From assembly GCA_036403035.1 (NCBI GenBank), contig DASWRT010000497.1:1-29575 (forward strand): DNA of 29,575 nt, read 5' to 3'. The position numbers were made by a program, and so were the translations under genes. This document shows, piece by piece, positions 6,460-14,505 of this stretch (position 1 is its first letter; each line of letters starts with the position of its first letter). This stretch comes from DASWRT01 sp036403035 (GTDB lineage Bacteria > Pseudomonadota > Alphaproteobacteria > ATCC43930 > CGMCC-115725). The notes beneath the pieces were generated by a model. It did no database searches and was not told the DNA's origin. It saw only the letters and a list, made by a program, of their open reading frames with translations.

Positions 6460-7272
6460 TCATCGCAGAGGACGCTGAGATACCCGGAGGTTATGCTTCT
6501 CATGCGCCGCCTCAGGCGCATGGCCGATTGCTCTACGAGCCTCCGCGTCCCTCAGCGCTCTCTGCAGTAAAGGACTTCTATTTCTTTTTAGCCCTTTTCT
6601 ATTTCTTTTTTGGGAGCCGGCCTCGCACAGGCGGTACCGTCCGACGTCGAGATGCAGATGATCGCGGTGGGCGCGGTTGGAGGCCGGCGTCAGGACGACG
6701 CTGAAGCGACGGCAGGCGTCGCGGGCGACGGCGTGCAGGAAGTCGCGCGCCGGCCCGCGGCCCCGCCAATCCCGCTCGACGCTGACGACGCGGCCATCGG
6801 CGAGATGGAAACCGGCGATGTCGATCGCGTCGCCCAAAGCGTGCTCGCTCCAGCGGCTCGTCACGCCGGTCCGCCCGCGGCATTCGTACGCGCCGAGATG
6901 ATCGACGCGGACGACCAGCTCACCGAAATGGCGGAGGGCCGCCGGCTGCACGATCTCGCGCTCGAAATCGACAAGCGCGAGAGCGAGCGCGCAACTGGTC
7001 AGTGCGGGCCGGTTCCACGCGATCGGCGCCCGGTCGATCAGCACCGGATCGCGGATCGTGCAGGCTGCACCGTTCGCAGGCTCGACGGCGACCGGTCGAT
7101 AGACGGCTTCGGTGACGGCGGCGAGCCGCGCGAGACATTGCGGTCCGGCATTGCTGGACGGGAGCGGCGCGCGCGGAACGCAACCGGCTGCCGCCGGGAT
7201 CACGAGCAGGAGCACGAAGAGGAGCCGCAGCGCCGGGCGGCGGCGACCCCCTGCAATGTGCGGCGGCTTCAT
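6460..7272 (-). CDS. Extensin-like family lipoprotein, LAS-type metallopeptidase fold
   Basis: 270 residues from ATG 7272 (a GTG at 7287 would add five). A hydrophobic stretch RLLFVLLLVIPAAAGC ends in a lipobox-like cysteine, so it is probably a membrane-anchored lipoprotein. The extensin-like domain contains SRWSEHALGDAIDIAGF and HRDHLHLD, which match the zinc-site layout of LAS/D-Ala-D-Ala metallopeptidases (His and Asp in the first motif, His in the second). A peptidoglycan-related role is plausible but not shown for this family. The domain normally ends soon after the HLHLD motif. Here about 50 further basic residues are encoded by poly-purine DNA and the palindromic repeat, so the C-terminus looks like a recent read-through. 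A 1-nt loss in the A6 run (6606-6611 on the opposite strand) would give an early stop. Confidence 0.85.
   Translation of the reverse strand: MKPPHIAGGRRRPALRLLFVLLLVIPAAAGCVPRAPLPSSNAGPQCLARLAAVTEAVYRPVAVEPANGAACTIRDPVLIDRAPIAWNRPALTSCALALALVDFEREIVQPAALRHFGELVVRVDHLGAYECRGRTGVTSRWSEHALGDAIDIAGFHLADGRVVSVERDWRGRGPARDFLHAVARDACRRFSVVLTPASNRAHRDHLHLDVGRYRLCEAGSQKRNRKGLKRNRSPLLQRALRDAEARRAIGHAPEAAHEKHNLRVSQRPLR
6465..6565. repeat. Palindromic intergenic repeat read into the extensin-like gene
   Basis: An imperfect inverted repeat: left arm GCAGAGGACGCTGAG from 6465, right arm CTCAGCGCTCTCTGC ending at 6565. In the centre is an 8-bp hairpin CATGCGCC/GGCGCATG (6501-6508 and 6515-6522). This looks like the dispersed CACAGAGGACGCAGAG-type repeats common between genes in soil proteobacteria. 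It is preceded by the 12-bp palindrome AACAAGCTTGTT (6449-6460) and followed by a 14-bp direct repeat TTCTATTTCTTTTT at 6576-6589 and 6597-6610. Confidence 0.65.
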
Positions 7273-7328
7273 CCGTCGACACTGCACCTGCTGCGTGCGT
7301 CAGGATCCTCCGCCGATGCCGGCGCGGC

Positions 7329-8162
7329 TCAGCTCGGCTCGATCGGGTGGCGGGCGCGGCGGCCGGCCGGCCGGCCGAGGATCTGCTCGGCTTCGACGCG
7401 GGCGGCGATGCGGCGCAGCGCGTCGCGCTTCAGCTCGATTACCACCGGCTTGGCATGGCGGCGGGCCGAGCCGGGCGCCGAACTGTGCGGCAGCAGCGTC
7501 TCGGTTTCCGGCCGTCCCGGCAGCGAGAGCGTGATCAGGCGCGCCCGTCCCTGCCCGTCCTCGGCGATCGATGCCTCGATCTCCTGTCCCTTGAACAGCC
7601 GCGGAATGCCGGCGCGATCGAGCGCGTCGGCGTCGACCGCAATCTCGTCGCCATAGCCGGGCAGCCGCAGCGCTCCGCTCTTCGTCCGGGCATCGAACCA
7701 CTTGACGACGCCGCGCAGCGCCGCCTTCGGCGCACGCAGTACGTTGTCCGAAGGGGCGGCGGCGGCGGTCGTATCGGCGGCGCTCCGCCACCCGCCTTCG
7801 GACGCGGCGACCTCGGCGCGGCGCATCAGGCGCGGCGCGAGGACCGGAGCCGCCCGCGCCGGCTCGGCGGCGGGCGCGAACGGCAGGATTTCCTTGCGAG
7901 GACGGCCGCGGCGACGTTTCGGCGTCAGCGCTTCAGCCGCTTCCGCCGCGATCTCGGCCAGCGACGTATTATCAAATGCGTCAACCGTGTACGACTCGTC
8001 AACCACCGCAGGAACGGCCGCTGCGGCGGGCGCCTGAAGCATTTCAAGGCCACGCTGCACGGCCTCGACCACCTGGGGTATCTCGCTGATCGGGGTCGCG
8101 CGATGCGCGAGGATCTTGGCGATAAACCGAGCGATCTCCGGCGACGGAGAAGATGATTTCAT
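7329..8162 (-). CDS. MucR-like / AT-hook / cold-shock-like domain protein
   Basis: 277 residues from ATG 8162; the frame extends to a GTG at 8273 but without recognisable domain content. Residues about 8-42 (EIARFIAKILAHRATPISEIP then VVEAVQRGLEML) resemble the N-terminal oligomerisation segment of Ros/MucR regulators. A clear AT-hook RRRGRPRK lies at 83-90. Residues about 149-216, beginning RGVVKWFDARTKSG, resemble a cold-shock domain, but the RNP1 and RNP2 positions read KSGALRL and EIAVD rather than the aromatic KGFGFI and VFVH. No zinc finger is present. A basic tail follows. The protein is probably a DNA-binding, nucleoid- or transcription-associated factor. The segment identifications come from pattern recognition and the combined function is unknown. 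Confidence 0.75.
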   Translation of the reverse strand: MKSSSPSPEIARFIAKILAHRATPISEIPQVVEAVQRGLEMLQAPAAAAVPAVVDESYTVDAFDNTSLAEIAAEAAEALTPKRRRGRPRKEILPFAPAAEPARAAPVLAPRLMRRAEVAASEGGWRSAADTTAAAAPSDNVLRAPKAALRGVVKWFDARTKSGALRLPGYGDEIAVDADALDRAGIPRLFKGQEIEASIAEDGQGRARLITLSLPGRPETETLLPHSSAPGSARRHAKPVVIELKRDALRRIAARVEAEQILGRPAGRRARHPIEPS

Positions 8163-8482
8163 GGATGTTTTTTCCAACCAGATGTTGCGGCGCTCTGCGC
8201 GTCCCGGTCGTTCCGTATAAGATTTCTGGCGACCGTGCGGCGCACTGCTAGTCGTTGCCAGGGTCGTTTGCACGTGGAAACGCTATCACGCGCGATAAAT
8301 TCCCTCTAGGAACGCAGGAGTGGCGGCAAAAAGTCTCCCACCTTGCACCTTCGCGACGTCATCCGCCTCCCATTCAATCGCCAGGCCAACCAATTCGCCC
8401 GGCAGGATACAAAAAGGCGGATGCCGGACTTCCCGGGTCGGCCTAATATACGTACCTGCCAAGAGTAATTCGAGAGGCGGAA
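8163..8482. other. Intergenic region between divergent genes
   Basis: About 320 bp separating the MucR/AT-hook gene from the AsmA gene. It is relatively AT-richer than its surroundings and should hold both promoters. A near-palindrome TATCACGCGCGATA lies at about 8284-8297. No ORF with coding support and no RNA gene were seen. Confidence 0.5.
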
Positions 8483-10567
8483 TTGCGGAAGCTGTTATTA
8501 AGTATAAGCATAATTCTTATATTTTTACTCATTGCGGCGCTCGCCGCGCCGTTCGTCATTCCCACGTCGACCTACGAGAGCCGGCTGATCGACGCGGTTC
8601 ACCGCGCCACCGGACGCGAACTGTCGATCAAGGGCGGCGTCAGTTTGTCGCTGTTTCCGCATCTCGAACTGCGCGCCCGCGACGCCGCGCTTGCCAATGC
8701 GCCGGACGGCAAGGCGCCGGCTCTCGCCACCATCGACGATTTGCGCGTGCGGCTTGCCGTCCTGCCCCTCCTTTCAGGCACGGTCGCGATCGACGAGTTC
8801 GTGCTCGTCAATCCCGCGATCCACCTCGAAATCGACCGCAACGGCCGCCCGAATTGGCAGTTCGCCGGGCCGGCGGACGCCGCGGCGCCGGCCCACCGGG
8901 GAGCGGGTAGCGGCGCCGCGACGCCGGACACCGGCCGCGGAGCGCCGCCGGAAACCGGCGGCGGAGCGCCCGTGCGCGATCTCCGCTTCGGCGACATCAG
9001 GCTGACCGGCGGGACGGTGACCTTCGACGATGCCCGCACCGGCCGCACGCAACGCGTCGAGAAGCTCGACCTGACCGTGTCGCTGCCCACTCTGGACGCG
9101 GCGCTGCACATCGCCGGAAGCGCCGCCTGGAACGGCCGCACGATCCGCGTCGACCTCGACGCGGACGAACCGCGCAAGCTCGCCGGCGGCGAGGAAAGCC
9201 CGGTCGGGCTGCGCGCCGCCGCCAGCGATGTCCTCGACCTGTCGTTCAAGGGCACGGCCCGGCTCGGCGCCGCGCTCGGCATCGACGGCGACATCAACCT
9301 GTCGTCACCATCGCTGCGCGATTTGGTAGCCTGGACCGGCGCCGCCGGCCCGCTCCCGGCCGGAAACGGCTTCGGTCCGCTCTCGATCGCCGGCCACCTC
9401 GGCTATGACGGGACGCGGGCGGCGTTCCACGAAGCCCGGATCGCGCTCGACGCGATCAAGGCGAGCGGCGAGTTGGCGGTCGCGACGGGCGGCCCGCGGC
9501 CTGCGCTAAGCGGCCGGCTCGCCGTCGAGCGGCTCGACCTCAATCCCTACCTTCCGCCGCAGGAGAAGCAGCCGGCGACCACCGGGAAGGCCGGAGCGGC
9601 GGCAACGGCGCCGTCGTCGCCTCAGTCCCCGGCGCAGCCGCCCGTGCAGCCGCCGGCCGGCAGCGGAGCCGCGCCGCCGGCCGAGGGCTGGAGCGACGCG
9701 CCGCTCGACCTTTCCGGGCTCCGCGCCGCCGATGCGGATCTCGCGCTTTCGGCGGACTCGATCGCCGTCCGCCGCCTGGAGATCGGCAAGAGCCAGCTGT
9801 CGCTGACCCTGCACGACGGCCAGTTCGCCGCCGATCTCGCCGAACTTGCGCTGTATGACGGCCGCAGCCGCGGCCGCCTGACGCTCGACGGCCGGCAGGA
9901 TGGCGGAAACGCGCCGTCGCTGACCGCCGACATCGACCTCGCCGGGGTACAGATCGAACCGCTGCTGCACGCGGTCGCCGACTTCGACCGGCTGCGCGGG
10001 GCGGCGTCGCTGAAGGTCTCGACCGCGACGCGCGGACAGAGCGAGCGGCAGATGGTCGAGCATCTCGACGGCACGGGATCGGCGGCGATCGGCGAGGGCG
10101 CGCTGAAGGGAATCGATCTCGGCGCCCTGGCGCGGGACGTGACCGCCGTGCTCGGCCGCGGCGGCGGAGGTGCCGGACAAGGCGGGCAGACGGAGTTCTC
10201 GTCGCTCACCGCGAGTTGGACGATTGCGGACGGCGTGCTGCACAACCAGGATCTGCTGCTCAAGGCGCCGCTGCTGGAGGCAACCGGCGCCGGGACGGTC
10301 GAACTGCCGCCGCGGACGCTGCACTACCGGCTGGAGCCGCATGTCGCGGCAGGGAGAGCGGGCGGAATCGCCGTTCCGATCCTGGTACAGGGACCGTGGA
10401 ACAATCTTGGCTTCGCACCGGATGTCGGCGCGCTGGCGCGGCAGCCGGCGATCGAGAAGCTCCTGGGAAAGGGAAGCGGCAGTCAAGGAGACGCCGCCGC
10501 CCCGGCGGACGCGCAACAGAAGCCGCTCGAAGATCTCCTCAAGGGATTGCTTCGCGGCAAGCGCTAG
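8483..10567 (+). CDS. AsmA family protein
   Basis: 694 residues starting with TTG at 8483, supported by GAGAGGCGG just upstream. One N-terminal membrane anchor (LLLSISIILIFLLIAALAAPFVI) is followed by the AsmA signature YESRLIDAVHRATGRELSIKG, LSLFPHLELRARDAALAN and VRLAVLPLLSGTVAIDEFVL. A Pro/Ala-rich linker lies at about 355-405. The C-terminal part, with GTGSAAIGEGALKGIDLGALARDV and LLKAPLLEATGAGTVELPPRTLHYRLEPHV, is the conserved AsmA C-terminal region. AsmA-like proteins are periplasmic bridge-type proteins implicated in phospholipid transport and outer-membrane homeostasis. The gene converges on the HPt gene and ends in the compound hairpin at 10564-10619. Confidence 0.92.
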   Translation: MRKLLLSISIILIFLLIAALAAPFVIPTSTYESRLIDAVHRATGRELSIKGGVSLSLFPHLELRARDAALANAPDGKAPALATIDDLRVRLAVLPLLSGTVAIDEFVLVNPAIHLEIDRNGRPNWQFAGPADAAAPAHRGAGSGAATPDTGRGAPPETGGGAPVRDLRFGDIRLTGGTVTFDDARTGRTQRVEKLDLTVSLPTLDAALHIAGSAAWNGRTIRVDLDADEPRKLAGGEESPVGLRAAASDVLDLSFKGTARLGAALGIDGDINLSSPSLRDLVAWTGAAGPLPAGNGFGPLSIAGHLGYDGTRAAFHEARIALDAIKASGELAVATGGPRPALSGRLAVERLDLNPYLPPQEKQPATTGKAGAAATAPSSPQSPAQPPVQPPAGSGAAPPAEGWSDAPLDLSGLRAADADLALSADSIAVRRLEIGKSQLSLTLHDGQFAADLAELALYDGRSRGRLTLDGRQDGGNAPSLTADIDLAGVQIEPLLHAVADFDRLRGAASLKVSTATRGQSERQMVEHLDGTGSAAIGEGALKGIDLGALARDVTAVLGRGGGGAGQGGQTEFSSLTASWTIADGVLHNQDLLLKAPLLEATGAGTVELPPRTLHYRLEPHVAAGRAGGIAVPILVQGPWNNLGFAPDVGALARQPAIEKLLGKGSGSQGDAAAPADAQQKPLEDLLKGLLRGKR

Positions 10568-10619
10568 TCCGCCTTTCTCACCAGGGGGCGCACTGCCCCT
10601 TACGAGAAATCCGGACTAG
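10564..10619. terminator. Compound bidirectional hairpin
   Basis: Three nested exact stems: CTAGTCCG (10564-10571)/CGGACTAG (10612-10619), TTTCTC (10574-10579)/GAGAAA (10604-10609) and GGGGC (10585-10589)/GCCCC (10595-10599), with loop GCACT. It starts at the AsmA stop codon and lies between two convergent genes, so it probably terminates both. Confidence 0.65.
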
Positions 10620-10663
10620 AATTGTCCGGTGGGAACATCCCCGACAAGTTGGTAACGCGGCGG

Positions 10664-11026
10664 TCAGGTCAGATCGTGCCTGTCGGCCTCACGGCGGCAC
10701 AAGGCGGCGAGCCGCGCCACCTCGACGACGCGCCGGTACGGCCATTCCGGCGCCACGGGGGCGCCGGCATTCAGATCGGCGGCCAACTCGTCGTCGAGCG
10801 CCGACGCCAGCGCGCTGATCTCCGGGAATCCGAACGTGCCGCCGGCCCCGGCAAGCCCATGAACGACTTGCATCAAACGCCGTGCCGCGCTCATGCGCGC
10901 TGCCGCATCGAGCGCGTCGCGCGAGGCGTCGAAGAGCGCATCGATCTCGTCCGCCTCCTTTGCAAGGCGCGCGCGGAAGTCCGCCCGCAACCCTTCCAGC
11001 TCTGCCGTGACCTCTTCGTTCGACAT
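10664..11026 (-). CDS. HPt (histidine phosphotransfer) domain protein
   Basis: 120 residues from ATG 11026, preceded by a good AGGAGG; a longer frame to 11074 lacks such a site. The HPt motif VVHGLAGAGGTFGFPEIS places the phospho-accepting histidine at H56. The protein is otherwise helical and has no kinase or receiver domain. Stand-alone HPt proteins relay phosphate between a hybrid histidine kinase and a response regulator. No partner is encoded in this window. It is divergent from the MaoC/liv transcription unit and convergent with the AsmA gene. Confidence 0.88.
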   Translation of the reverse strand: MSNEEVTAELEGLRADFRARLAKEADEIDALFDASRDALDAAARMSAARRLMQVVHGLAGAGGTFGFPEISALASALDDELAADLNAGAPVAPEWPYRRVVEVARLAALCRREADRHDLT

Positions 11027-11067
11027 CGGGCCTCCTGGCTCGCAGAGATCGAGCTTGAGGTGTCCTT

Positions 11068-11096
11068 TTAACATTTACTACACCGGAAAGTATACA
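11068..11096 (+). promoter_or_regulatory. Predicted promoter of the maoC-liv transcription unit
   Basis: TTAACA (11068-11073) and TATACA (11091-11096) are separated by 17 bp within an AT-rich island between divergent genes. Transcription would start near 11103, giving a leader of about 100 nt before the MaoC ATG at 11205. Confidence 0.55.
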
Positions 11097-11204
11097 CTCT
11101 TCCCTTTCAACGGAGAGCCTGGGGATCAAGCGCCGGTTGACCGGCCCGCACGGGCCCGCCACGCTACCGCGGATTCCAACGGCAAACCGGGGCGAAGCGG
11201 AACG

Positions 11205-11738
11205 ATGGGAGGCGAGACGAGCGACGGCGGTCGCGGATGCGCGGCGGCCGCGGCAGCGGGACACGAGCCTGCGACGGCGCCCGTCCGCTCCTTCGACTCG
11301 CTCTCCGTCGGCGACCGGTTCGCCTTGGGCACGTTCACCGTGTCGCGCGAGTCGATCGTCGATTTCGCACGCCGCTTCGACCCGCAGCCCTTTCATCTCG
11401 ACGAGGCGGCGGCGCTTGCCTCGATGTTCGGCGGGCTCGTCGCGAGCGGCCTTCACACGCTTTCCGAGACGTTCGCCGTCGCGGTCCGCAGCGGGATCTG
11501 GAGCGAGGCCAACCTCGCCGGCGCCGGGCTGGACGAATTGCGCTGGCCGCGGCCGGTCCGTCCCGGCGACGTTCTGTCGGTCGCGATCGAGGTCGTCGCG
11601 CTGACGCCGTCCCGCAGCCGGCCCGACCGCGGCATCGCGCGAATCCGCTACGTCGCGACGAATCAGGAGGGCGAGCCGGCGTTGAGCTTCACGATCGACC
11701 ACGTGCTGAGGCGCGATGCCGGTGGCGGCGGCGCGTGA
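11205..11738 (+). CDS. MaoC-like hotdog-fold acyl-CoA hydratase
   Basis: 177 residues from ATG 11205; the open frame continues upstream through the promoter region and the antisense HPt gene, which is not credible coding. The motif FARRFDPQPFHLDEAAA carries the catalytic D59 and H64 of (R)-specific enoyl-CoA hydratases, followed by GGLVASGLHTL. It probably hydrates an enoyl-CoA thioester. It lies 70 bp upstream of livH on the same strand and shares the predicted promoter, which suggests that the substrate imported by the liv transporter is turned into an acyl-CoA. The start codon has only a weak ribosome binding site, so a nearby alternative start is possible. Confidence 0.88.
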   Translation: MGGETSDGGRGCAAAAAAGHEPATAPVRSFDSLSVGDRFALGTFTVSRESIVDFARRFDPQPFHLDEAAALASMFGGLVASGLHTLSETFAVAVRSGIWSEANLAGAGLDELRWPRPVRPGDVLSVAIEVVALTPSRSRPDRGIARIRYVATNQEGEPALSFTIDHVLRRDAGGGGA

Positions 11739-11808
11739 CCCGGCCGCCATCGCCGCCGCCGCGCCGGTAATCTCTCGCCGAAAAAGAAGCGTCAGGGGGA
11801 CCGACCGC

Positions 11809-12687
11809 GTGAATGTGCTTCTGCTGATCGAGCAAGCGCTGAACGGCGTTCAGCTCGGCATCATGCTGTTCCTGATGGCGGCCGGACTGACCCTCGTGTT
11901 CGGCATCATGAACTTGATCAACCTGGCGCACGGGTCGCTCTACATGCTCGGCGCCTTTTTCGCGGCGACGCTCCAGCAATGGACCGGCTCGTTCCTGATC
12001 GCGCTCGTCCTCGCGATCCCGGCGACGGCACTGGTCGGGCTGGCGATCGAAGTCGTGACCCTGCGGACGCTCTATACGCGCGACCACCTCGATCAGGTGC
12101 TCTGCACCTTCGGGCTGATCCTCTTCCTCAACGAGCTGACGCGGATCGTCTGGGGGCCTCTCCCATTGCGCGCGACGCTGCCGGCGGCGCTCGCCGGCAC
12201 CGTCGAGATCCTGCCCGGCGTCGCCTATCCGTCCTTCCGCCTCGCGATCATCGCGACGGGCCTGCTCGTGGCGCTCTTCCTGTGGCTGCTGATCGCGAAG
12301 ACGCGGATCGGCATGCTGATCCGCGCCGGGGCCTCGGACCGGATGATGATCGGCGCCCTCGGCGTCGACATCAAATCGCTCTGCACGCTGGTGTTCGCGC
12401 TGGGCGCAGCGCTCGCCGGACTGGCGGGCATGATGGCCGGACCGCTGCTGGCGGTGCAGGTGGGGATGGGCGACGGCGTGCTGATCCTGACGCTGGTCGT
12501 GATCGTGATCGGCGGCATCGGCTCGATCCGCGGCGCCTTCGTCGCGGCGCTGCTGATCGGGGTCATCGACACGTTCGGCAGGGTGATGCTGCCGCCCGCG
12601 CTCGGCCAGATGTGCATCTACGTGCTGATGGCCGGCATCCTGTTCTGGCGGCCGCGCGGCCTGTTCCCCGCCGCCCACCATGGCTGA
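11809..12687 (+). CDS. livH: Branched-chain amino acid-type ABC transporter permease LivH
   Basis: 292 residues from GTG 11809, with AGGGGG about 9 nt upstream. It has about eight hydrophobic segments and the family sequence LTLVFGIMNLINLAHGSLYMLGA near the N-terminus, GASDRMMIGALGVD in the middle (the EAA-like loop) and a C-terminal ALGQMCIYVLMAGILFWRPRGLF. It is an inner-membrane permease of the HAAT family, which imports branched-chain amino acids or other carboxylates such as aromatic acids and urea. The 3' end overlaps livM by 8 bp. No solute-binding protein of this family is in the window, so the substrate is unknown. Confidence 0.93.
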   Translation: MNVLLLIEQALNGVQLGIMLFLMAAGLTLVFGIMNLINLAHGSLYMLGAFFAATLQQWTGSFLIALVLAIPATALVGLAIEVVTLRTLYTRDHLDQVLCTFGLILFLNELTRIVWGPLPLRATLPAALAGTVEILPGVAYPSFRLAIIATGLLVALFLWLLIAKTRIGMLIRAGASDRMMIGALGVDIKSLCTLVFALGAALAGLAGMMAGPLLAVQVGMGDGVLILTLVVIVIGGIGSIRGAFVAALLIGVIDTFGRVMLPPALGQMCIYVLMAGILFWRPRGLFPAAHHG

Positions 12688-13753
12688 GCGGTCGCTCGAT
12701 CCGGCGCGGCGGGCCGCGCCGGCCCACCGCCGCAGCTTCCTGCCGCGGGGCGCGAACACCGCGGCGATCGCGGCGGCGCTGCTCGTCCTGCTGGCGCTCG
12801 CGGCCCTGCCGCCGGCGGCGGGGCTGCTCGACGAGCCGTTCCTGATCCGCTTCTTCACCCGCATCATGGTGATGGCGATCGCGGCGATGAGCCTCGACCT
12901 GATCCTCGGCTTCGGCGGGATGGTGAGCCTCGGCCATGCCGCCTTCGTCGGGATCGGCGCCTATGCCGTCGGCATCCTGAGCTGGCACGCGACGAACGCC
13001 GAGCCCCTGCTCTCCTGGCCGGTCGCGATACAAGGCACGGAGAGCGCGTTCGTGGCGTGGCCGGCGGCGGTGCTGGCAGCAGCGCTGGCGGCGCTCGCGA
13101 TCGGGCTCGTCTCGCTGCGCACCAGCGGCGTGTTCTTCATCATGATCACGCTCGCCTTCGCGCAGATGCTCTATTTCTTCTTCATCGCACTGCAGAAGTA
13201 CGGCGGCGAGGACGGGCTGCAGCTCATGGAGCGATCGAGCCTCGGCCCGGTCGATCTCGGCGACCGCGTCACGTTCTACTATGTCGTGCTGGCAGTGCTG
13301 GCGTGCTGTCTCGGGTTCGCGGCGCGGCTCGTGCGGTCGCGCTTCGGCATGGTGCTCCGCGGCTGCCGACAGAATGAGCGGCGGCTCCTGGCGATCGGCA
13401 TCCCGACCACGCGGTACAAGCTCGCCGCGTTCGTGATCGCGGGCGCGATGGGCGGGCTTGCCGGCGTGCTGCTCGTCAACAGCCAGTCCTTCGTCAGCCC
13501 GGCGGACATGGCGTGGACGCGCTCGGGCGAGATCCTGGTGATGGTGATCCTCGGCGGCATGGGGACGCTGGTCGGCCCGATCCTCGGCGCCGCCGCGTAC
13601 CTGCTGCTGGAGCTGGTGATCGGCAGCTACACGACGCATTGGCAGGTGATCTTCGGGCCGGCGCTGATCGCGGTCGTGCTGTTCGCGAAGCGCGGCCTCT
13701 ACGGGCTGCTCGTTCCGGGCGGCGCGGGACGGAGCGGAGGCGGCGATGGCTGA
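12680..13753 (+). CDS. livM: Branched-chain amino acid-type ABC transporter permease LivM
   Basis: 357 residues with about ten membrane segments. The landmark MSLDLILGFGGMVSLGHAAF near residue 70 and GCRQNERRLLAIGIPTTRYKL in the central loop identify the LivM half of the HAAT permease pair. The ATG overlaps the end of livH by 8 bp and the stop overlaps livG by 8 bp, so translation is coupled. It forms the channel with LivH. Confidence 0.93.
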   Translation: MAERSLDPARRAAPAHRRSFLPRGANTAAIAAALLVLLALAALPPAAGLLDEPFLIRFFTRIMVMAIAAMSLDLILGFGGMVSLGHAAFVGIGAYAVGILSWHATNAEPLLSWPVAIQGTESAFVAWPAAVLAAALAALAIGLVSLRTSGVFFIMITLAFAQMLYFFFIALQKYGGEDGLQLMERSSLGPVDLGDRVTFYYVVLAVLACCLGFAARLVRSRFGMVLRGCRQNERRLLAIGIPTTRYKLAAFVIAGAMGGLAGVLLVNSQSFVSPADMAWTRSGEILVMVILGGMGTLVGPILGAAAYLLLELVIGSYTTHWQVIFGPALIAVVLFAKRGLYGLLVPGGAGRSGGGDG

Positions 13754-14501
13754 GCCGGTGCTGGAGACGCAGGATCTCGTCAAGCGGTTCGGCGGCATCA
13801 CCGCGACCGATCATTTGTCGGTCGCGATCGCGGACGGCGAACTGCACGCGATCATCGGGCCGAACGGCGCCGGCAAGACGACGCTGATCGCGCAGCTTGC
13901 CGGCGAGCTGCAACCGACGTCCGGGCGCATCCGCTTCGCCGGCGAGGACGTGACCGGCCTCGGGATGGCGGCGCGGTCGCAGAAAGGACTGGCGCGCTCG
14001 TTCCAGATCACCTCGCTGTGCCCCGAGTTCACCGCGCTGGAGAACGTGGCGCTCGCCGTGCAGGCGCACCAGGGCCACAGCTTCCGCTTCTGGCGCCCCG
14101 CCGACCGCGACCCGAAACTGGTCGAGCCGGCGCGGGAGATCCTCGACCGGCTCGACCTCGCGGCGCGCGCCGACGTGCCGGCGGGACGACTCGCGCACGG
14201 CGAGCAGCGGCAGCTCGACGTCGCGGTGGCGCTCGCGACGAAGCCGCGGCTGCTGCTGCTCGACGAGCCGATGGCCGGCATGGGACGCGAGGAGTCGCAG
14301 CGGATGGTGGCGCTGCTGCAAGGGCTGAAGCGCCGCTACACGATCCTGCTGATCGAGCACGACATGGACGCCGTCTTCGCCCTGGCCGACCGCATCAGCG
14401 TCCTCGTCTATGGGCGCTGCATTGCGACCGGCACGCCCGCCGAGATCCGCGCCGACCCGCAGGTGCACGAGGCGTATCTCGGTGACGAGGCGGCGGCGTG
14501 A
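13746..14501 (+). CDS. livG: Branched-chain amino acid-type ABC transporter ATPase LivG
   Basis: 251-residue ATPase. Walker A GPNGAGKTT at 38-46, signature LAHGEQ at 149-154 (the degenerate form usual in LivG), Walker B LLLLDEP at 169-175 and the switch histidine in IEHDMD at H205. It powers uptake through LivHM together with LivF. Its start overlaps livM by 8 bp. The gene is followed not by livF directly but by about 300 bp containing a palindromic repeat. Confidence 0.93.
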   Translation: MAEPVLETQDLVKRFGGITATDHLSVAIADGELHAIIGPNGAGKTTLIAQLAGELQPTSGRIRFAGEDVTGLGMAARSQKGLARSFQITSLCPEFTALENVALAVQAHQGHSFRFWRPADRDPKLVEPAREILDRLDLAARADVPAGRLAHGEQRQLDVAVALATKPRLLLLDEPMAGMGREESQRMVALLQGLKRRYTILLIEHDMDAVFALADRISVLVYGRCIATGTPAEIRADPQVHEAYLGDEAAA

Positions 14502-14505
14502 CGGT

